From: Bostrychus sinensis
Taxonomy: Eukaryota; Chordata; Actinopteri; Gobiiformes; Eleotridae
Reading direction: 5' to 3'
DNA length: 64,000 nt
NCBI GenBank assembly: GCA_020698575.1
Contig: CM036244.1
Span: forward strand, 8,774,034-8,838,033
The position numbers and the translations under genes were made by a program. Position 1 is the stretch's first letter; every line of letters begins with the position of its first letter. Shown here one piece after another: positions 1 to 10,454 of this stretch. Below the pieces are notes generated by a model, which was not told the origin of the DNA, searched no databases, and was given only the letters and a program-made list of their open reading frames with translations.

Positions 1-260
1 ATAATGAAAAGCTATTTAGCAGAGAACATTATGAGTGAAGAATCGTGATTACATGACATGGCTGAACTGTTGTAGTAAAATAGAAAAAAGAAACAAATTT
101 AAAGAACAGAAAACACAAAATATTACATGACAGGAGCATCAGGTGTGAATAATGACACGCAATATCAAGGAAAATTATTTTTGTTTTTTAAAATTGGAGC
201 TTAAAAGCCTTGTTGTGCAGATCCTACTCTTTGTTACATGTACAGTGTTTGTCTGTACAG
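1..260. other. AT-rich DNA, nothing recognised
   Basis: No reading frame, repeat or RNA gene is recognisable here. Confidence 0.5.
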
Positions 261-500
261 CAGCGGTGTCCAAATGTTTTTCACTGAGGGCCACATACTG
301 AAAAATAAACCCAGAGGAGGGCCGTTCACTAGAAATAACATAGTTTGCCTCGTCGTAGTAAAAATTTTATTCGGTTGCTTCCTTCCTTTCAGGGGCCTCC
401 ATAGTGAATCTATCACACAAGCACTTGGACATAGGTTTTACTCCAGAAGGCCAACAAAAAATGGCGATGTATTGATTTATGACTAATTTATTGATTTTTT
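261..500 (+). mobile_element. hAT-like element fragment, one end only
   Basis: The segment opens with CAGCGGTGTCCAAATG followed by a GAGGGCCACATACTG-like stretch. This is the kind of terminal sequence (CAG.GGTGTCCAAA) seen at the ends of many fish hAT non-autonomous elements. No matching opposite terminus was found before the LINE fragment that starts near 540, so the copy is truncated or its other end has decayed. The right limit is a guess. Confidence 0.4.
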
Positions 501-539
501 ATTTTTTTTATTTTATGTGGCCTACTAACTTTTACTAAC

Positions 540-1366
540 TTACCATTTTATGCACAAGGATCCATTTTAGGTCCTTTATTATTTTTATTACATATTAATG
601 ATCTCCCTAATGTTTCAGAATTTTTTTTAAAAAATCTTATTTGCAGATGACGTGTGTTTTTTACTCCCATAAGGATCCTGACACTCTTATAAAGGTGATG
701 AATGAAGAACTTGCTAAGTTATCCACTTGGTTTAAGTCTAATAAGTTGTCGCTTAACATTAAAAAAACTAACTTTATATTTTTTGGTATCAAACCAGGCA
801 TGTTTAACTCTTCATTGAAAATTTAAATTGATTATATCCCTATAAATAATGTTCGTTCAGCACGCTTTCTTAGTGGATGAATCTGAGCACAAAAATAGCC
901 AAAGTTGTGGGTGTACTTAGAAAAGCACGGCACTTGATTAACACAAAGGTTGCTGTTATGCTATATTATATGATGGTTTATCCATATATAAATTATTGTA
1001 ATATTGTTTGGGCCAGCACTCATCCCACTAAACTGGAACCTATCTATCGTCTCCAGAAGCGAGCGTTAAGAATAATCTTCTGTGTTGGTCAGAGACATTC
1101 GTCTCAGCCTTTATTTCTCCAGGCCGGTGTTCTCAGTGTTTACCAAGTTAATCAGTTTCAAACTGCTCTATTTGTTCATAGTTCTATAAAAAGGCTACTT
1201 CTGCATCATTTTCTTGATATATTTTCTTTCAATAATGAATTTCACATGTATCCAACTTGTAGTAATAATCTCCGTAGGATTCCTTCCTCTCGTGCCTGTC
1301 AGTCTCAGCTCAGTGTCCTCCACAAAGGCTTCAAAATAAAAACAGCCTTCCTGCATCTTTTCTAGA
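540..1366 (+). pseudogene. LINE reverse transcriptase relic (jockey/CR1-like)
   Basis: Decayed C-terminal half of a non-LTR retrotransposon polymerase. The first frame (552-650) reads QGSILGPLLFLLHINDLPN, the RT block before the catalytic loop. A frame change in a T/A run around 625-640 leads to LFADDVCVFYS, the catalytic aspartate pair, and then to LSTWFKSNKLSLN-KKTNF (to 826). A stop and another frame change follow. From 877 a 162-codon frame continues with STKIAKVVGVLRKARHLINTK and ...LQKRALRI, the thumb and C-terminal region of this LINE type. At least three lesions break the frame, and the 5' half (endonuclease) is absent, as expected for 5'-truncated LINE copies. The motif order fits the jockey/CR1/L2 group, but the clade is not resolved. 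Confidence 0.85.
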
Positions 1367-1424
1367 CCTTTCTTCCAAACCGCAACAAAAGTTTAAAAAA
1401 AAGCAGTCATCTGGATTAGATTTT

Positions 1425-2560
1425 TCAAGTTGAAGACGTTTCACCTCTTATCCAAGAGGCTTTCTCAATTCTGAAATGAACTGGTAAGAGAGCTGGTTTA
1501 TATTCTTCTAGGAAGGAGGAGTTTAGACCTGAAACTAAATTCTATTGGTCAATGTGACCATGAATAGCTTGAGTGGTTTCGGGTCATTAGGAGTCCTTTG
1601 TCCTCAGCTGGAGTGGCAGAGTGGTTAACCCTCCTGGGCCTGGGCAGCTCCTTCAGATGTAAATGACCTGAGTGAAACTGGTTTGTTTTGTTTGGGTTTC
1701 AGGAGAAGGAAGGTTGTATCTGAGACCACCATTTCTGTTTAAAGAAGGTTTATCTTTTTTGACAAAGATTGCTTCTTTCACTCCTCGCTCAAACCATCCT
1801 TTCTCTCTGGCTAAGCTTCGGACCTCACTGTCCTCAAAGGAGTGGTTTGTGGCCTTCAGGTGGAGGTGTCCTGCAGATTCTGGTCCACTGGAGTTGGCCC
1901 TGTGGTGTTGGTATAACCGCTTGTGCAGAGGTTGTTTGGTTTCTCCAATGTACTGTTCATTGCAGTTCTTACTGCAGTGGGTGGAGAACACAACATTGCT
2001 CTGTTTGTAACTGGGAATTTTGTCCTTGGTGTGAACCAGTTTTTGTCTGAGTATTAACAGGTTTGAAATAAACCGGGATGTTGTGTTGGCTAAAAATCCT
2101 TTTAAGTTTCTCAGACAGGCCGGAGATGTAAGGAATGACTACATTGCTCCTTTTTGGCTCTTGCTCCTGTTCTTTCCTGTCCTGTTTTCTTGTCATTTGG
2201 GATTTGGAGAAGGCCCAGTTGGGATATCCACAGGTTCTGAGGGCTTGGCGGACATGTAGCTCTTCTTTCCTCCTTCCCTCAGAGCTTGTGGGAACCTCTT
2301 GGGCTCTGTGCTGCAGTGTCCTGATCACACCGAGTTTGTGCTGTAGTGGGTGGTTTGAATCAAATAACAGGTCCTGGTCTGTGTGAGTGGGCTTCCTGTA
2401 CACTTCCACATGGAGCCACCTGTCTTCTCCAATGATAACTGCACAGTCTAAGAAGGCTCGGCTGTTCTCCGTGGCATCCTCATGAGTGAACTTGATGTTC
2501 TGGTCCACAGCATTAATATGCCTTGTGAAAGCTTCCAAAGCTTCCAGCTTCCAAGCTTCG
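1425..2560 (-). mobile_element. Penelope-like retroelement, 5'-truncated
   Basis: Minus-strand copy carrying the end of the reverse transcriptase, the linker and the GIY-YIG nuclease (see the pseudogene entry). The non-coding end at 1425-1480 contains GAAGACGTTTCACCTCTTAT and an AAGAGGCTTTCTCA-like motif, which I recognise as a frequent 3' trailer of fish Penelope-like elements. The N-terminal RT portion is missing beyond about 2545, so the copy is truncated. Confidence 0.8.
1653..2538 (-). pseudogene. Penelope-like RT/GIY-YIG polyprotein fragment, frameshifted
   Basis: Two overlapping minus-strand frames make one broken protein. The upstream frame (2538 to 1969, 189 codons) holds the last part of the reverse transcriptase and the linker; typical pieces are FLDCAVIIGEDRWLHVEVYR, YRKPTHTDQDLLFDSNHPLQ and the linker ...YISGLSEKLKRIF. 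The downstream frame (1991 to 1653) holds the GIY-YIG endonuclease: YIGETKQPLHKRL with the catalytic arginine, then HSFEDSEVRSLAREKGWFER and GVKEAIFVKKDKPSLNRNGG with the metal-binding glutamate. A frameshift around 1970-1990 separates them and garbles the first nuclease strand. In intact family members RT and GIY-YIG are one chain, the nuclease nicking the target for reverse transcription. The copy is dead but well preserved in the nuclease half. Confidence 0.85.
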
Positions 2561-2684
2561 TTTCTTCCACGTTTACGGTTTAAAAATGCGCTTAAATTTC
2601 TACTCTTGAATAAATCAAATTTTCCATATGGTATATATAGCTCTTTGATCTGGATATATTATAGATAGTAGTAGATTATATACA

Positions 2685-2878
2685 ATTCAATTCAGATTTA
2701 TCTGTACAGCCCAATATCACAACAAAAGTCGCCTCAAAGGGCTTCACAACAGTTGATCAAACATAAACACACAATCAGACTTAACACACAATCAGCACAA
2801 ACAATAACTACACTAAACTAAACAGACCCAGGACACTCCTGTCCTTAGACTCTCCTTCTCGGTAAGGAAAAACTCCTA
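2685..2878 (-). mobile_element. Retroposon-like repeat R1, short copy
   Basis: Begins ATTCAATTCAGATTTAT and matches the first ~190 bases of the longer copy at 33855-34367 almost base for base (CCCAATATCACAACAAAAGT, CCAGGACACTCCTGTCCTTA, TTCTCGGTAAGGAAAAACTC). It then stops matching near 2878. Both copies share the ATTCAATTCAG end while the opposite end varies. If that end is the 3' tail on the minus strand, this copy is 5'-truncated, as retroposons usually are. The family is common in teleosts but I cannot name it. Confidence 0.7.
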
Positions 2879-3984
2879 TACAGTAAAAACTGTATAAATA
2901 CAGTAAAATATCTTTGTACAGGTATTTTACTTATTGATGTTTTTATATATTTCTATGATAGAAATGATGAGACATGATGAGAGATATGATGACACAATGA
3001 AATAACTGTGTAGATTATTGTACATGTTTTCTGTTTTACTTGATCCAAAATATTTTTAGAACATGTTGTCCGTCGGAGATTGCCACTTTTTAAGCCCCTT
3101 GAGGGTTTTTTGGCAATCTCCTGCACATCTATTCATGAACTGTTTCATTGCTGCTATTGTTTTTACTGTGCAAATAAATAAATAAACCTTTAATCTTGCT
3201 GTTGTTGTTTATGTCTATTGCTGACATTTCATATCTTGCCCAGGGACTACAGTTAAAAACTATCTCTTTAGCTCATATTGGTGCAATTACAGAAATGTTT
3301 ATTAATGTCTACTGTCCCTGTTATTGATGTTCTAAATTGGCAACAGCAGAAACCAGGCTTACACTAAAGGCAGCAAACAAATGTGAAGAAAATTAAACAA
3401 ATCAGAGAAATCCCAAAGGCTATTTCTATTCCTATGCTGCCAGGTTACACGCCTGTACTTCCAATTGACTGAAATGGTTGGAAGTTGTAGCAGTCCACTT
3501 ACAAGCACACACATAAAATAGTAAAAAGAAATATTCGTCTGTCAAGTGGGATGCCCTGGCCCTGCTTTGGTTTATTGAACAGGTTGTCTACCAAGAAAAG
3601 TCCATCAGAGAGAGGCCGGTTTTAGCAGCTTGACACTTGAAACGTTCACACTTGAAAGCTGCCAAATAAAATCTCCTCTTTTCCTCGCGTCTGCCGCTCA
3701 CAGACCGCCGCTGCAGGTTAACTGTGTTTCCCAAGGGCAGACTCAGAAAGGAGGAGCTCTTACTGGAAAAACTCAATCATTCAGGTTTCTCATCCACCTT
3801 TTACCAGAGTGACGGTCTTCAGCTCAGCTACTGCAGGCGTGTCGGGTGCCCAGAGGTTCATGGGGCCCTAATTCAGAGCATGTATGATAGTTAAGCCAGC
3901 TGATATTTAGAAGTTTTACATTTATTTATATGGCAAATTACCCGCTTTTGTTCATGTTACTAAATGCTCCTTTCCCTTTGGTTT
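2879..3984. other. Unassigned intergenic DNA with a small hairpin
   Basis: Mostly AT-rich. An 11-base stem, GGAGATTGCCA at 3077 and TGGCAATCTCC near 3110, flanks a ~25-base loop that includes AAGCCCCTTGAGGG. The stretch up to AATAAATAAATAAACC at 3172-3187 resembles a LINE or processed-transcript 3' end. 3588-3812 has open frames on both strands but no recognisable protein. Confidence 0.4.
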
Positions 3985-4135
3985 TTCTCCTCCAGGGTCA
4001 CCAAAGAAAATCATCTGCCTTCTGATTCGTGTATAGATTTGGGTTAGGTTTTGCGTCAGATGCCCTTCTGTTTTTCTGGGCTTGGAACCAGCACAGAGTT
4101 GTGACCCGCTGTGGCTGGAGTAGACAGTGAATCGT
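3985..4135. repeat. Dispersed repeat fragment (GATGCCCTTC type)
   Basis: Contains CAGATGCCCTTCTG, GGGCTTGGAACCAGCAC and GTGGCTGGAGTAGACAGTGA. These match, in order, a widespread fish repeat whose core is a ...GATGCCCTTCCTGAC... stretch. A second fragment of similar type lies near 47750-47900 (GGGTTGCCTTCCTGATGCAA). Limits are approximate. Confidence 0.45.
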
Positions 4136-5009
4136 TGTTATAAAATGCCACAAATGTCATAAAACTGTAAACTAAAAGTTAAAAAATAAAAGAAAAATCT
4201 TAAATTTGCCAAGATGCAGACTGTTAAATATATTTAAACATGTCCTGTGTGTCACGTACATTAGATGCAACTACCTACAATGTCCACTTAAATGCTCAAA
4301 GGCCTTTTACTGGCTTCAATACGAGAGCTTAGACCATAATGCTTTGCGGCACTCACCCTCACAAATGTTCTCAGCTTTTTGTACACTGCATGCTCACAAA
4401 ATAGGTCTTATTTTTGTGAACAGTGGTGTTAAAAAGTCTTAAATTAAACTTATTGAAGCCTGCAGAAACCCTGTGTAAAGGCAGTTAGAAATGTCACCAA
4501 AGCAACTTGCCAAGATTCTTCTGCCAGCGCTGCCATCACATTTTAATGTTGGCAACCACTGTAGACCATCCAGTGAAAATCTACAAGCATTAGCAAAAGC
4601 TTGTATCTTCTCACACCTAATTCACACTGAATGTGTTGCATGTGCAGTATGTCTCCGACAACGTATTCTTGCAGACTCCAATTTACACAGCGTGTGTTGT
4701 GTGCAGCACTGAGCTGGGGAGACCTCGAGTTCACGAGAGAGGAGTGAGTTTATGCTGGAAATCTTGAGTTCACACAATAACAACCATGTATACAGAGAGC
4801 TACATGTAAACAAAAGCCACGTTTGCCTCTCTGACCACGATCTCCTGTTCATTTGGTTATTATTCTGTGACTTTTGTGCTTCTACCATGGTTTACTGATA
4901 TAAATACTTATTTTTTACCCAAGTGTAATGGTATTCGATCTTGTCTGTGACCCCCATGTTGCCAGTTAGGACGCAATATTTACACAGCGATGTGTTCGAG
5001 AGTCTGTAC
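4136..5009. other. Unassigned intergenic DNA
   Basis: Short frames of 60-90 codons occur on both strands (4206-4442, 4491-4712, 4543-4888), but they overlap each other and show no domain, signal peptide or splice context I recognise. I see no gene or known repeat. Confidence 0.4.
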
Positions 5010-5185
5010 ATGCTGTTTTTATTTTGAAATGAAGTTTAGTTTAGTTAAGTGTGTTCTTTATGTGTCAGGGGCCATGTACAAATACATTATTTTCACTAGA
5101 AAAGAGATGCTTTGTACCAGATTTATCTACTTTTGCTACTTTCTATCTCCAGTCCCCAGGTAGGTGAGCACAACAATATTTCTGA
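5010..5185 (-). mobile_element. LINE 3' end fragment
   Basis: Read on the minus strand this matches 23600-23745: a CCCCAGG-GACTGGAGATAG-type line, then AAATCTGGTACAAAGCATCT and a tail ending in ACTAAACTAAAC. These are the 3' UTR and tail of the jockey/CR1-like LINE whose coding end is seen at 22985-23184. Only the 3' end is present, as is usual for LINE copies. Confidence 0.65.
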
Positions 5186-5239
5186 ACATTTCAGAGAACA
5201 AAAGTTAACATTACCTCATAGATAAAATACTTACATTGT

Positions 5240-5800
5240 TAAGGTAGATTTTATTGTCCCCGTAGGGCAAGGGCCAGATTTAAAGATGTGCAAATGTTCA
5301 AGGGCCAACAGTCCCTCCTTTCTAGTAACTAAGCCCACATACAATATGAATTATTTTTGAAGTATTTTGTGTTCAAAAGCCCAATAATTACAAATTACAT
5401 AGCAAAATCTAAAACAGGTCCAAAAAAATGACATCTTTGAACATAAACAATCCAACTACAATTATTTCTCAACCATTTTTTAAAAAGCTTATTAGAAAAG
5501 TATGCACAAATGTACAGACAAACCTACAGAAACACTGGAGGGCCGTAAGTAATGCATTTTCTTTTAGAAGCCAAGGGCCATATACGAAATCTCGACCCGT
5601 GCCACAAATGACCCCCGGGCCACACTTTGGACATTCCTGCCATAGGGAAATTTGTTCTCTGCATTTGACCCATCCTTCAATGCTACTGGGCTTGAACCTG
5701 TCAGGAGCAGGACCCAGGGGCCCTTCTCCAGATCTTGAGCCAGGATCCTGGTCAGGAGCTCCTGGCTGGAGCCTGCTGTGCATGTTTTAAAGTTGAAGTT
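5240..5800 (+). repeat. SINE-like composite repeat, split by a hAT element
   Basis: The left part (5243-5267, ...TTTATTGTCCCCGTAGGG) and right part (5640-5800, ATAGGGAAATTTGTTCTCTG, GCATTTGACCCATCC, AGGATCCTGGTCAGGAGC) together match 53217-53360. The two parts are separated by the hAT element at 5268-5639. The family is common in fish; its origin (tRNA-derived or other) is not clear from this part. Confidence 0.7.
5268..5639 (-). mobile_element. Non-autonomous hAT element, 372 bp
   Basis: Inverted relative copy of the element at 7437-7955: it shares the GTGGCCCGGGGG-type end, read here in reverse, and the AAGATGTGCAAAT / CAAGGGCCAA block at the other end. It is flanked by CCGTAGGG (5260-5267) and CCATAGGG (5640-5647), an 8-base target duplication with one mismatch, diagnostic of hAT transposition. 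The terminus CATTCCTG at 5639 is the inverse of CAGGAATGTCC. The left terminus is shortened relative to the other copy by about 25 bases. Confidence 0.8.
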
Positions 5801-6599
5801 ACTAAGCTACTTTCTAAAAAAACATTTTCATCCGTAATTAAAATACTTACAAATACAGACAGTTATCAGTTAATAATGATGAATACAGATAGACACAGTG
5901 TTAGTTCGATTAAACTCTTCACTGGTCCTGCATTTGACTTCCTGTCTGGCTCGATCTGCTCTGTTCATCTTTATGCATGGGGCTGCGTCAGAAAAAGACT
6001 CCTTACATTTTTCTGCAGCAAACCCGGACACGTACTACAAAGCAGCTGATGTAAACTCATGTATTGACGTGAATGATGTATATTTGTTACAGAGGTTGCA
6101 CAGGACGCTTTTGGACCATTCATTTGTATTTGATCAAGGTTTGTATGGCTGCATTCACACTTAACCAGCCATAGAGTGAAACAATTTAAAGAATATGCGC
6201 TTGGAACTTATTTGGATGTTTATGTTTAGTAGTTTTGTGTATATTTGTGTGTGTCCTGTTTATGATTGATTACTGATGGTGTAGGCAACAAAAAGGCAAT
6301 GGGTAAGGCCATCTTAGATTTTTTTTCTTTGGAGATTAAAGGGGCAGAAAAAATAAAAATTATATTATGGAACTGTGTCAAATATACATTGTATTATTGG
6401 GCATTTTTATGAAAGAAACAAATCCAAAAATGAAATGAAATTATTATAATTAATTGACAGTACTACAATGCTTATTCACTGGAGAGTACAGTGTTTATGC
6501 ATGGAACAAGTACTTGGTCAATGGTCACTAACTACAATCTAAGTACAATATTAATACTCCTAGTTGCCATTTTTCACTCTGTTGTGTTTCCGACTCGTT
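5801..6599. other. Unassigned AT-rich DNA
   Basis: Open frames at 5735-6049 and 5898-6164 overlap in different phases and resemble nothing I know. No repeat recognised. Confidence 0.4.
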
Positions 6600-7130
6600 G
6601 TTGAGGCATTAAAAACTTGTTGACATTGGCCGTGAGTGCAGCTCCAGATTCAGTTTGTGTTTGACAGAGACACACACAGAGAGAGAAAAACAGTGTCATC
6701 TCCACTTCCTGTGCCAAAAACGAACAATCCCCACCTGCTCCGACCGCCATCGCTCACAGTTTTTCATCTCCAAACACAAACTGGGCCCGCCGCTCGCCGT
6801 GGCATTTCATTAGACGAGCTTTTCAACACGATTTCCAACTCTCAAATGTCAGCGTCCTGTCCGCACCTGCGAGTCCCGCTCCTGCGTTTCCGTGTCTGTC
6901 CCGGATCGCTGTAATGTGTCAGCGCCAATTAGGTTTGACAAAATGTCCGCCGAGTCACGAAAAGGCACCAGGTGGAGGATTACAGCATTGCGGGGGTGAA
7001 AATAAACAAATGCACGAACAATATGGACAATTTAGTGTTGTCGCTAAAAGGTTTAATGCTCATCTCGCTCATGGTTTCACTCCAAAAATCCAGACGCTGC
7101 ATTTTAAAGCATTTTAAAGTATGTTTGTAT
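6600..7130. other. Candidate unique or conserved non-coding block
   Basis: Composition shifts from AT-rich to balanced, with several CpGs (6720-6960) and no repeat signature. It contains GCGCCAATTAGG (a homeodomain-type CAATTAG core) at about 6921, then GAGTCACGAAAAGG and CACCAGGTGGAGG (an E-box, CAGGTG). Frames of 92 and 67 codons abut at 6914, but the proteins look random. This is only an appearance of conserved sequence; nothing here proves it. Confidence 0.3.
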
Positions 7131-7428
7131 GAATAGGGGCAACATATGAATCATATGTACTGTCTCAGTTGCACTACTTTCCTTCTAATATTGTAAAAGG
7201 AGTGTCAGAACTGTAAATGTTTTAATTATTTATTTATATTTTAAAACCTGTTTAATAGTGTTGTTACCTAAACGGTATAATCAGGAGGTTTGAGTACTAA
7301 GGACACTCTGAGAATCTGTCGGGCACAAATGTCAACTCAAAACCTGAGATGTGCAGAAGGCCTCCACGTTAGCTAGCTATATCACGTTAGCAGGTTAATG
7401 AATGTGTCACCTTTATGAAGCTGTTTAC
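7131..7428. other. Unassigned AT-rich DNA
   Basis: No recognisable feature. Confidence 0.4.
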
Positions 7429-7436
7429 TTCTACGC

Positions 7437-7955
7437 CAGAGGTGTCCAAAGTGCGGCCCGGGGGCCATTTGTGGCCCAGGTTGAGATTTCGCTTAGCCCT
7501 CAGCTTCTATGGCAAAATGCAGTACTTATGGCCCTTTTTTCTGTAGCTTTGTCTGTACTTTTGTGCATCTCATCTACTCTCTGCCTTGTATTTTCAAATT
7601 AGTGTTTCAAAAAATAATTGCAATTTTATTAAATTTATTAATCTCACAATGGAGGAATTCACTTGTTTAGGCAGCTCTTGTACAGAATGAAGTGCAGAAA
7701 GCATGAAAACAAAGTGAGCATGCATCACAGACAAAAAAGTGCAAGACAAAAGTGACTTTTTAAAAACTGTGTTTTCAGAGAAAATAATTTATAATTATTT
7801 GACTTTTGAAAACAAAATACTTATAAAACAATGCACATTTTATTTATTCTGTATATGCGTTCAGTTCTTAGAAAACTTCAGGAGCGACTCTTGGCCCTTG
7901 AAGATTTGCACATCTTCAGATCTGGCGCTCATTGGAAAAAGTTTGGACCTCCCTG
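7437..7955 (+). mobile_element. Non-autonomous hAT element, 519 bp
   Basis: Begins CAGAGGTGTCCAAAG and ends with the inverse of CAGGGAGGTCCAAAC (11 of 15 bases paired). It is flanked by TTCTACGC (7429-7436) and CTCTACGC (7956-7963), an 8-base duplication with one mismatch. The interior has no transposase; the frame at 7739-8032 runs across the right boundary and is not a gene. It is the fuller of the two copies of this family in the window (the other is at 5268-5639). Confidence 0.85.
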
Positions 7956-7963
7956 CTCTACGC

Positions 7964-8464
7964 TGTTGTCATAATTCTCATATAACATGTAATTATGCAG
8001 CTAAAACGATAGAAAACATAAGAAATACTTAAAAACAACAAATTTTTCCGCTGTGTCGGAGTTGCCGAATGTCAGTTTCCGTCAGAGCCGAGTGCTCCCG
8101 AAGACGCAGCAGCTCATCTCGTTTCTGATTGGTCCAGTCGTTACCGCAGCAACCCCTGAGAAGCCCCGCCCCTCTGCTCTTTTCAGGTTCAAAACGCGAG
8201 ACACATCACAAAAAATGTCCTCAAAACTCAAAAGCGCTTAATGTGTAGAGATGTAACTGTAAATGTCCAATTTGAGAAGTTGAAACCAAAAAGTTGTACT
8301 TGTAAAACAGAATTAATACTTGTAAAAAAATAACATTTCATTTGCAGGGAATTTTATTTATTTTTTTTAGCTTCAGATTTGTTAGCTTCAAGTTTTCAGA
8401 TCGTGCCCTGCAAACGCTCAAATCACAGTTTAAACGTTTTGAGACATATTTACCTTCAAAGCAA
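7964..8464. other. Intergenic DNA with a GC-richer core
   Basis: 8050-8210 is richer in G+C and holds CTGATTGGTCCAG (inverted CCAAT) and GCCCCGCCCCTC (GC box). This could mimic a promoter. However, CCAATCAG and CCCCGCCC also occur in the dispersed repeat at 44640-44690, so a repeat origin is equally likely. Confidence 0.35.
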
Positions 8465-8580
8465 CAGTAGGCTGAACGTTATCGCTCACCAAGCGGAGGG
8501 TTGGCGATTCAGTTCCTGCTCTGACACAATGGATACCGTTGGGCAAGACACTTCACCCACATGCATTGATTTGTTGTGGT
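8465..8580 (+). repeat. tRNA-derived SINE fragment
   Basis: Contains AAGCGGAGGGTTGGCGATTC (B-box-like region), followed by TTGGGCAAGACACTTCACCC. That order is typical of a tRNA-headed fish SINE and is repeated in reverse at 30694-30940. The A box and 3' tail are missing. Confidence 0.6.
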
Positions 8581-8639
8581 AACCTGTAAGGAAAGGGGAA
8601 AAAAGTGTGTGAATACTGTGGAAAAGGGAATATATACAT

Positions 8640-8800
8640 CAGTAGTTCAATTCAAACTCACTCATTTTCTTCTGCTTATTTCCATTAGGGATTGTAACTG
8701 GAGTCTGTCCCAGGAACTATGGGCCTTAGGCGGGGTACAGGCTGGACAGAGGCCAGTTCGTCACAGCGCTCCACATTGTAATATTGGTGATGATTCAAAT
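8640..8800 (+). repeat. Dispersed repeat fragment (GGCGGGGTACA type)
   Basis: CTGTCCCAGGAACTATGGGC, GGCGGGGTACAGGCTGGACA and CAGTTCGTCACAGCGC match, with small changes, the block at 40830-40900. Both belong to a composite repeat common in fish; only its core is present. Confidence 0.6.
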
Positions 8801-9189
8801 AAGTCAAAAATAAAATGTACTCTCAAAATTAAAATATTACACAACAATCATTACAATGAAAAACAAATGCTTGAAATATCTCACTGTCTTTACTGAATCT
8901 ACTTATTATATGCCTTTCACTTTGAGTTGAACTGAAATAAATTCATTGATGCGTGTCTGTGTGTGAATGAATGAATGCACTGGATGTAAATTAATGATGA
9001 CAATTATAGTTGGATTGAAAATCACTTGACATTGGCCGACATCCAAAGAACTGCATAAGAGTGGGATTAGAACTGCAATACTCCAGCAGCTCCAGTATAA
9101 ATTAAGTTACTGTCTCCTGAGTTATCATCAGGTCACAAGCCAGGATATTCTTTGTGCCAGCCCCAAGCCCAGAGACATCAATCAAAATA
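8801..9189. other. AT-rich DNA, nothing recognised
   Basis: Contains a short TGAATGAATGAATG run near 8966. No gene seen. Confidence 0.4.
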
Positions 9190-10180
9190 CACTGTAAAAA
9201 AAACTCAAGGCAACAGGACTCCTCACAATTTTTGAGTTTTGGGGATAACTCAAAGTTTCACATTTTAATGTTCATATGTCTAAAGCTTTTTTTTTATTTA
9301 AAAAAAGTATTATTATTAACTAAATTCAACTAAATTTAACAAAACAATTGTACCATTTTAACAGCAACTTTTTCTGAACAGTGGATAGTAAGCTGGCTGT
9401 AAGATGAGTTAAAAAAATATGATAGTGAGTAAAAACTAAAAATTTATTTATTTGTTTGTTTATTTATTTATTTGATAGGGACAGCACACATTAATGCACA
9501 TCTATTCAGACAGTGATAGACGTAAATATGCCAGATTATAGCAACAACGCTAATTTGCATCTGTAGTCCCTAGGCAGGTAACACAAAAACATTAGACATA
9601 GAAAAGGACACAAATCACAGTAAGATCACATCACAGACAGTACATTACTAAGAAGTTAAGAGTCAATGTTTACAGAACTGGTTTGCTTTCAATCACTGCT
9701 TTAGTTGAGTTTTGTAATGTGGGACACTCCCTTATGGAGAGAGGAAGACTTTACTGGCCTTTACAGAAACAGCATTTTGTCCAAAAGTTGTTTTTCTGTG
9801 TGGGACCTCACAGTCCCCTCAGAGCAGGCCCTGGTCCTGAGACCACAGTGAGCCCTTTTTTTAAGAAAGCCAGACCTGGGAGGTGGGGCAAGTCCACCAT
9901 AAAACAAGCAAATTTAAAAAAAAAATATTCTCAAAGCTCAATAAGTTGTACTTTTTTAAAATGTTACAAACGTAGAATGACAGTGGTTTTCTATCAAAGA
10001 CCTTAAGTGATTTTTTATAGAGTGGTTCAATGATTTTGCAATTTAAAGTTTTTAGACATAAGTTCAATATTAGTTGTTGAAAACTTGAGATTTTGAGTTG
10101 GTTCCAAAACTCAAAAATCTTAAGGAATCCTGTTGCCTTCAGTTTTTGAGTTTTCACAACATTTATTGTTTTTTACAGTA
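9190..10180 (+). mobile_element. Inverted-repeat element (CACTA-like ends), split by a LINE
   Basis: Left end CACTGTAAAAAAAACTC, then AAGGCAACAGGACTCCT and ATTTTTGAGTTTTGG. The right end reads the inverse (TACTGTAAAAAACAAT, AAGGCAACAGGATTCCTTAA, ATTTTTGAGTTTTGG). Arms are about 70-100 bases and imperfect. The CACTG... terminus suggests an EnSpm/CACTA relative, but no clear 3-base duplication is visible, so the class is uncertain. The interior is occupied by a LINE 3' end (9440-9850). Confidence 0.65.
9440..9850 (-). mobile_element. LINE 3' end inserted in an inverted-repeat element
   Basis: On the minus strand: degraded coding end (...QLKQ-stop-LKANQFCKH, resembling the LKANQ.C.H C-terminus of jockey/CR1-like LINEs), then the 3' UTR with CCTAGGGACTACAGATGCAA and ATTAATGTGTGCTGTCCC, and a tail of repeated AAATAAAT/AAAC units at 9445-9475. 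The same UTR layout occurs at 28680-28800 and 23600-23745. It sits between the arms of the element at 9190-10180. Confidence 0.65.
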
Positions 10181-10454
10181 TATAAATCACTGCACACCTG
10201 GAGATGATTTGCAATGTGGTCTCAGAAGAGTAAAGCTGAAAAAAGACAGTTTTCTGAGTTACAGTACCTTTAACTTCTTTTAAAAAATACCTAAAATATT
10301 TCATATATATATCAAAAGAATGTTCAAAAAAATTATTCAAAGTTTTCCAAAAGTTATTGTACTTGGTAAATACTACAAGTTACAATATTTTCTCTGTTGT
10401 GCGTGAATGAAAATGCTTCAACAACAGCAACAAAAAAAAAGGCAATATTTTTGG
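10181..10454. other. AT-rich DNA, nothing recognised
   Basis: Short poly-A and ATAT runs only. Confidence 0.4.

Noticed and set aside
5428..5790. 120-codon plus frame and 104-codon minus frame
   Set aside because: They cross the junction between a hAT element and a SINE-like repeat; the proteins are not recognisable.
8050..8210. Promoter with CCAAT and GC boxes
   Set aside because: The same boxes occur in repeat family B (44640-44690), and no first exon follows.
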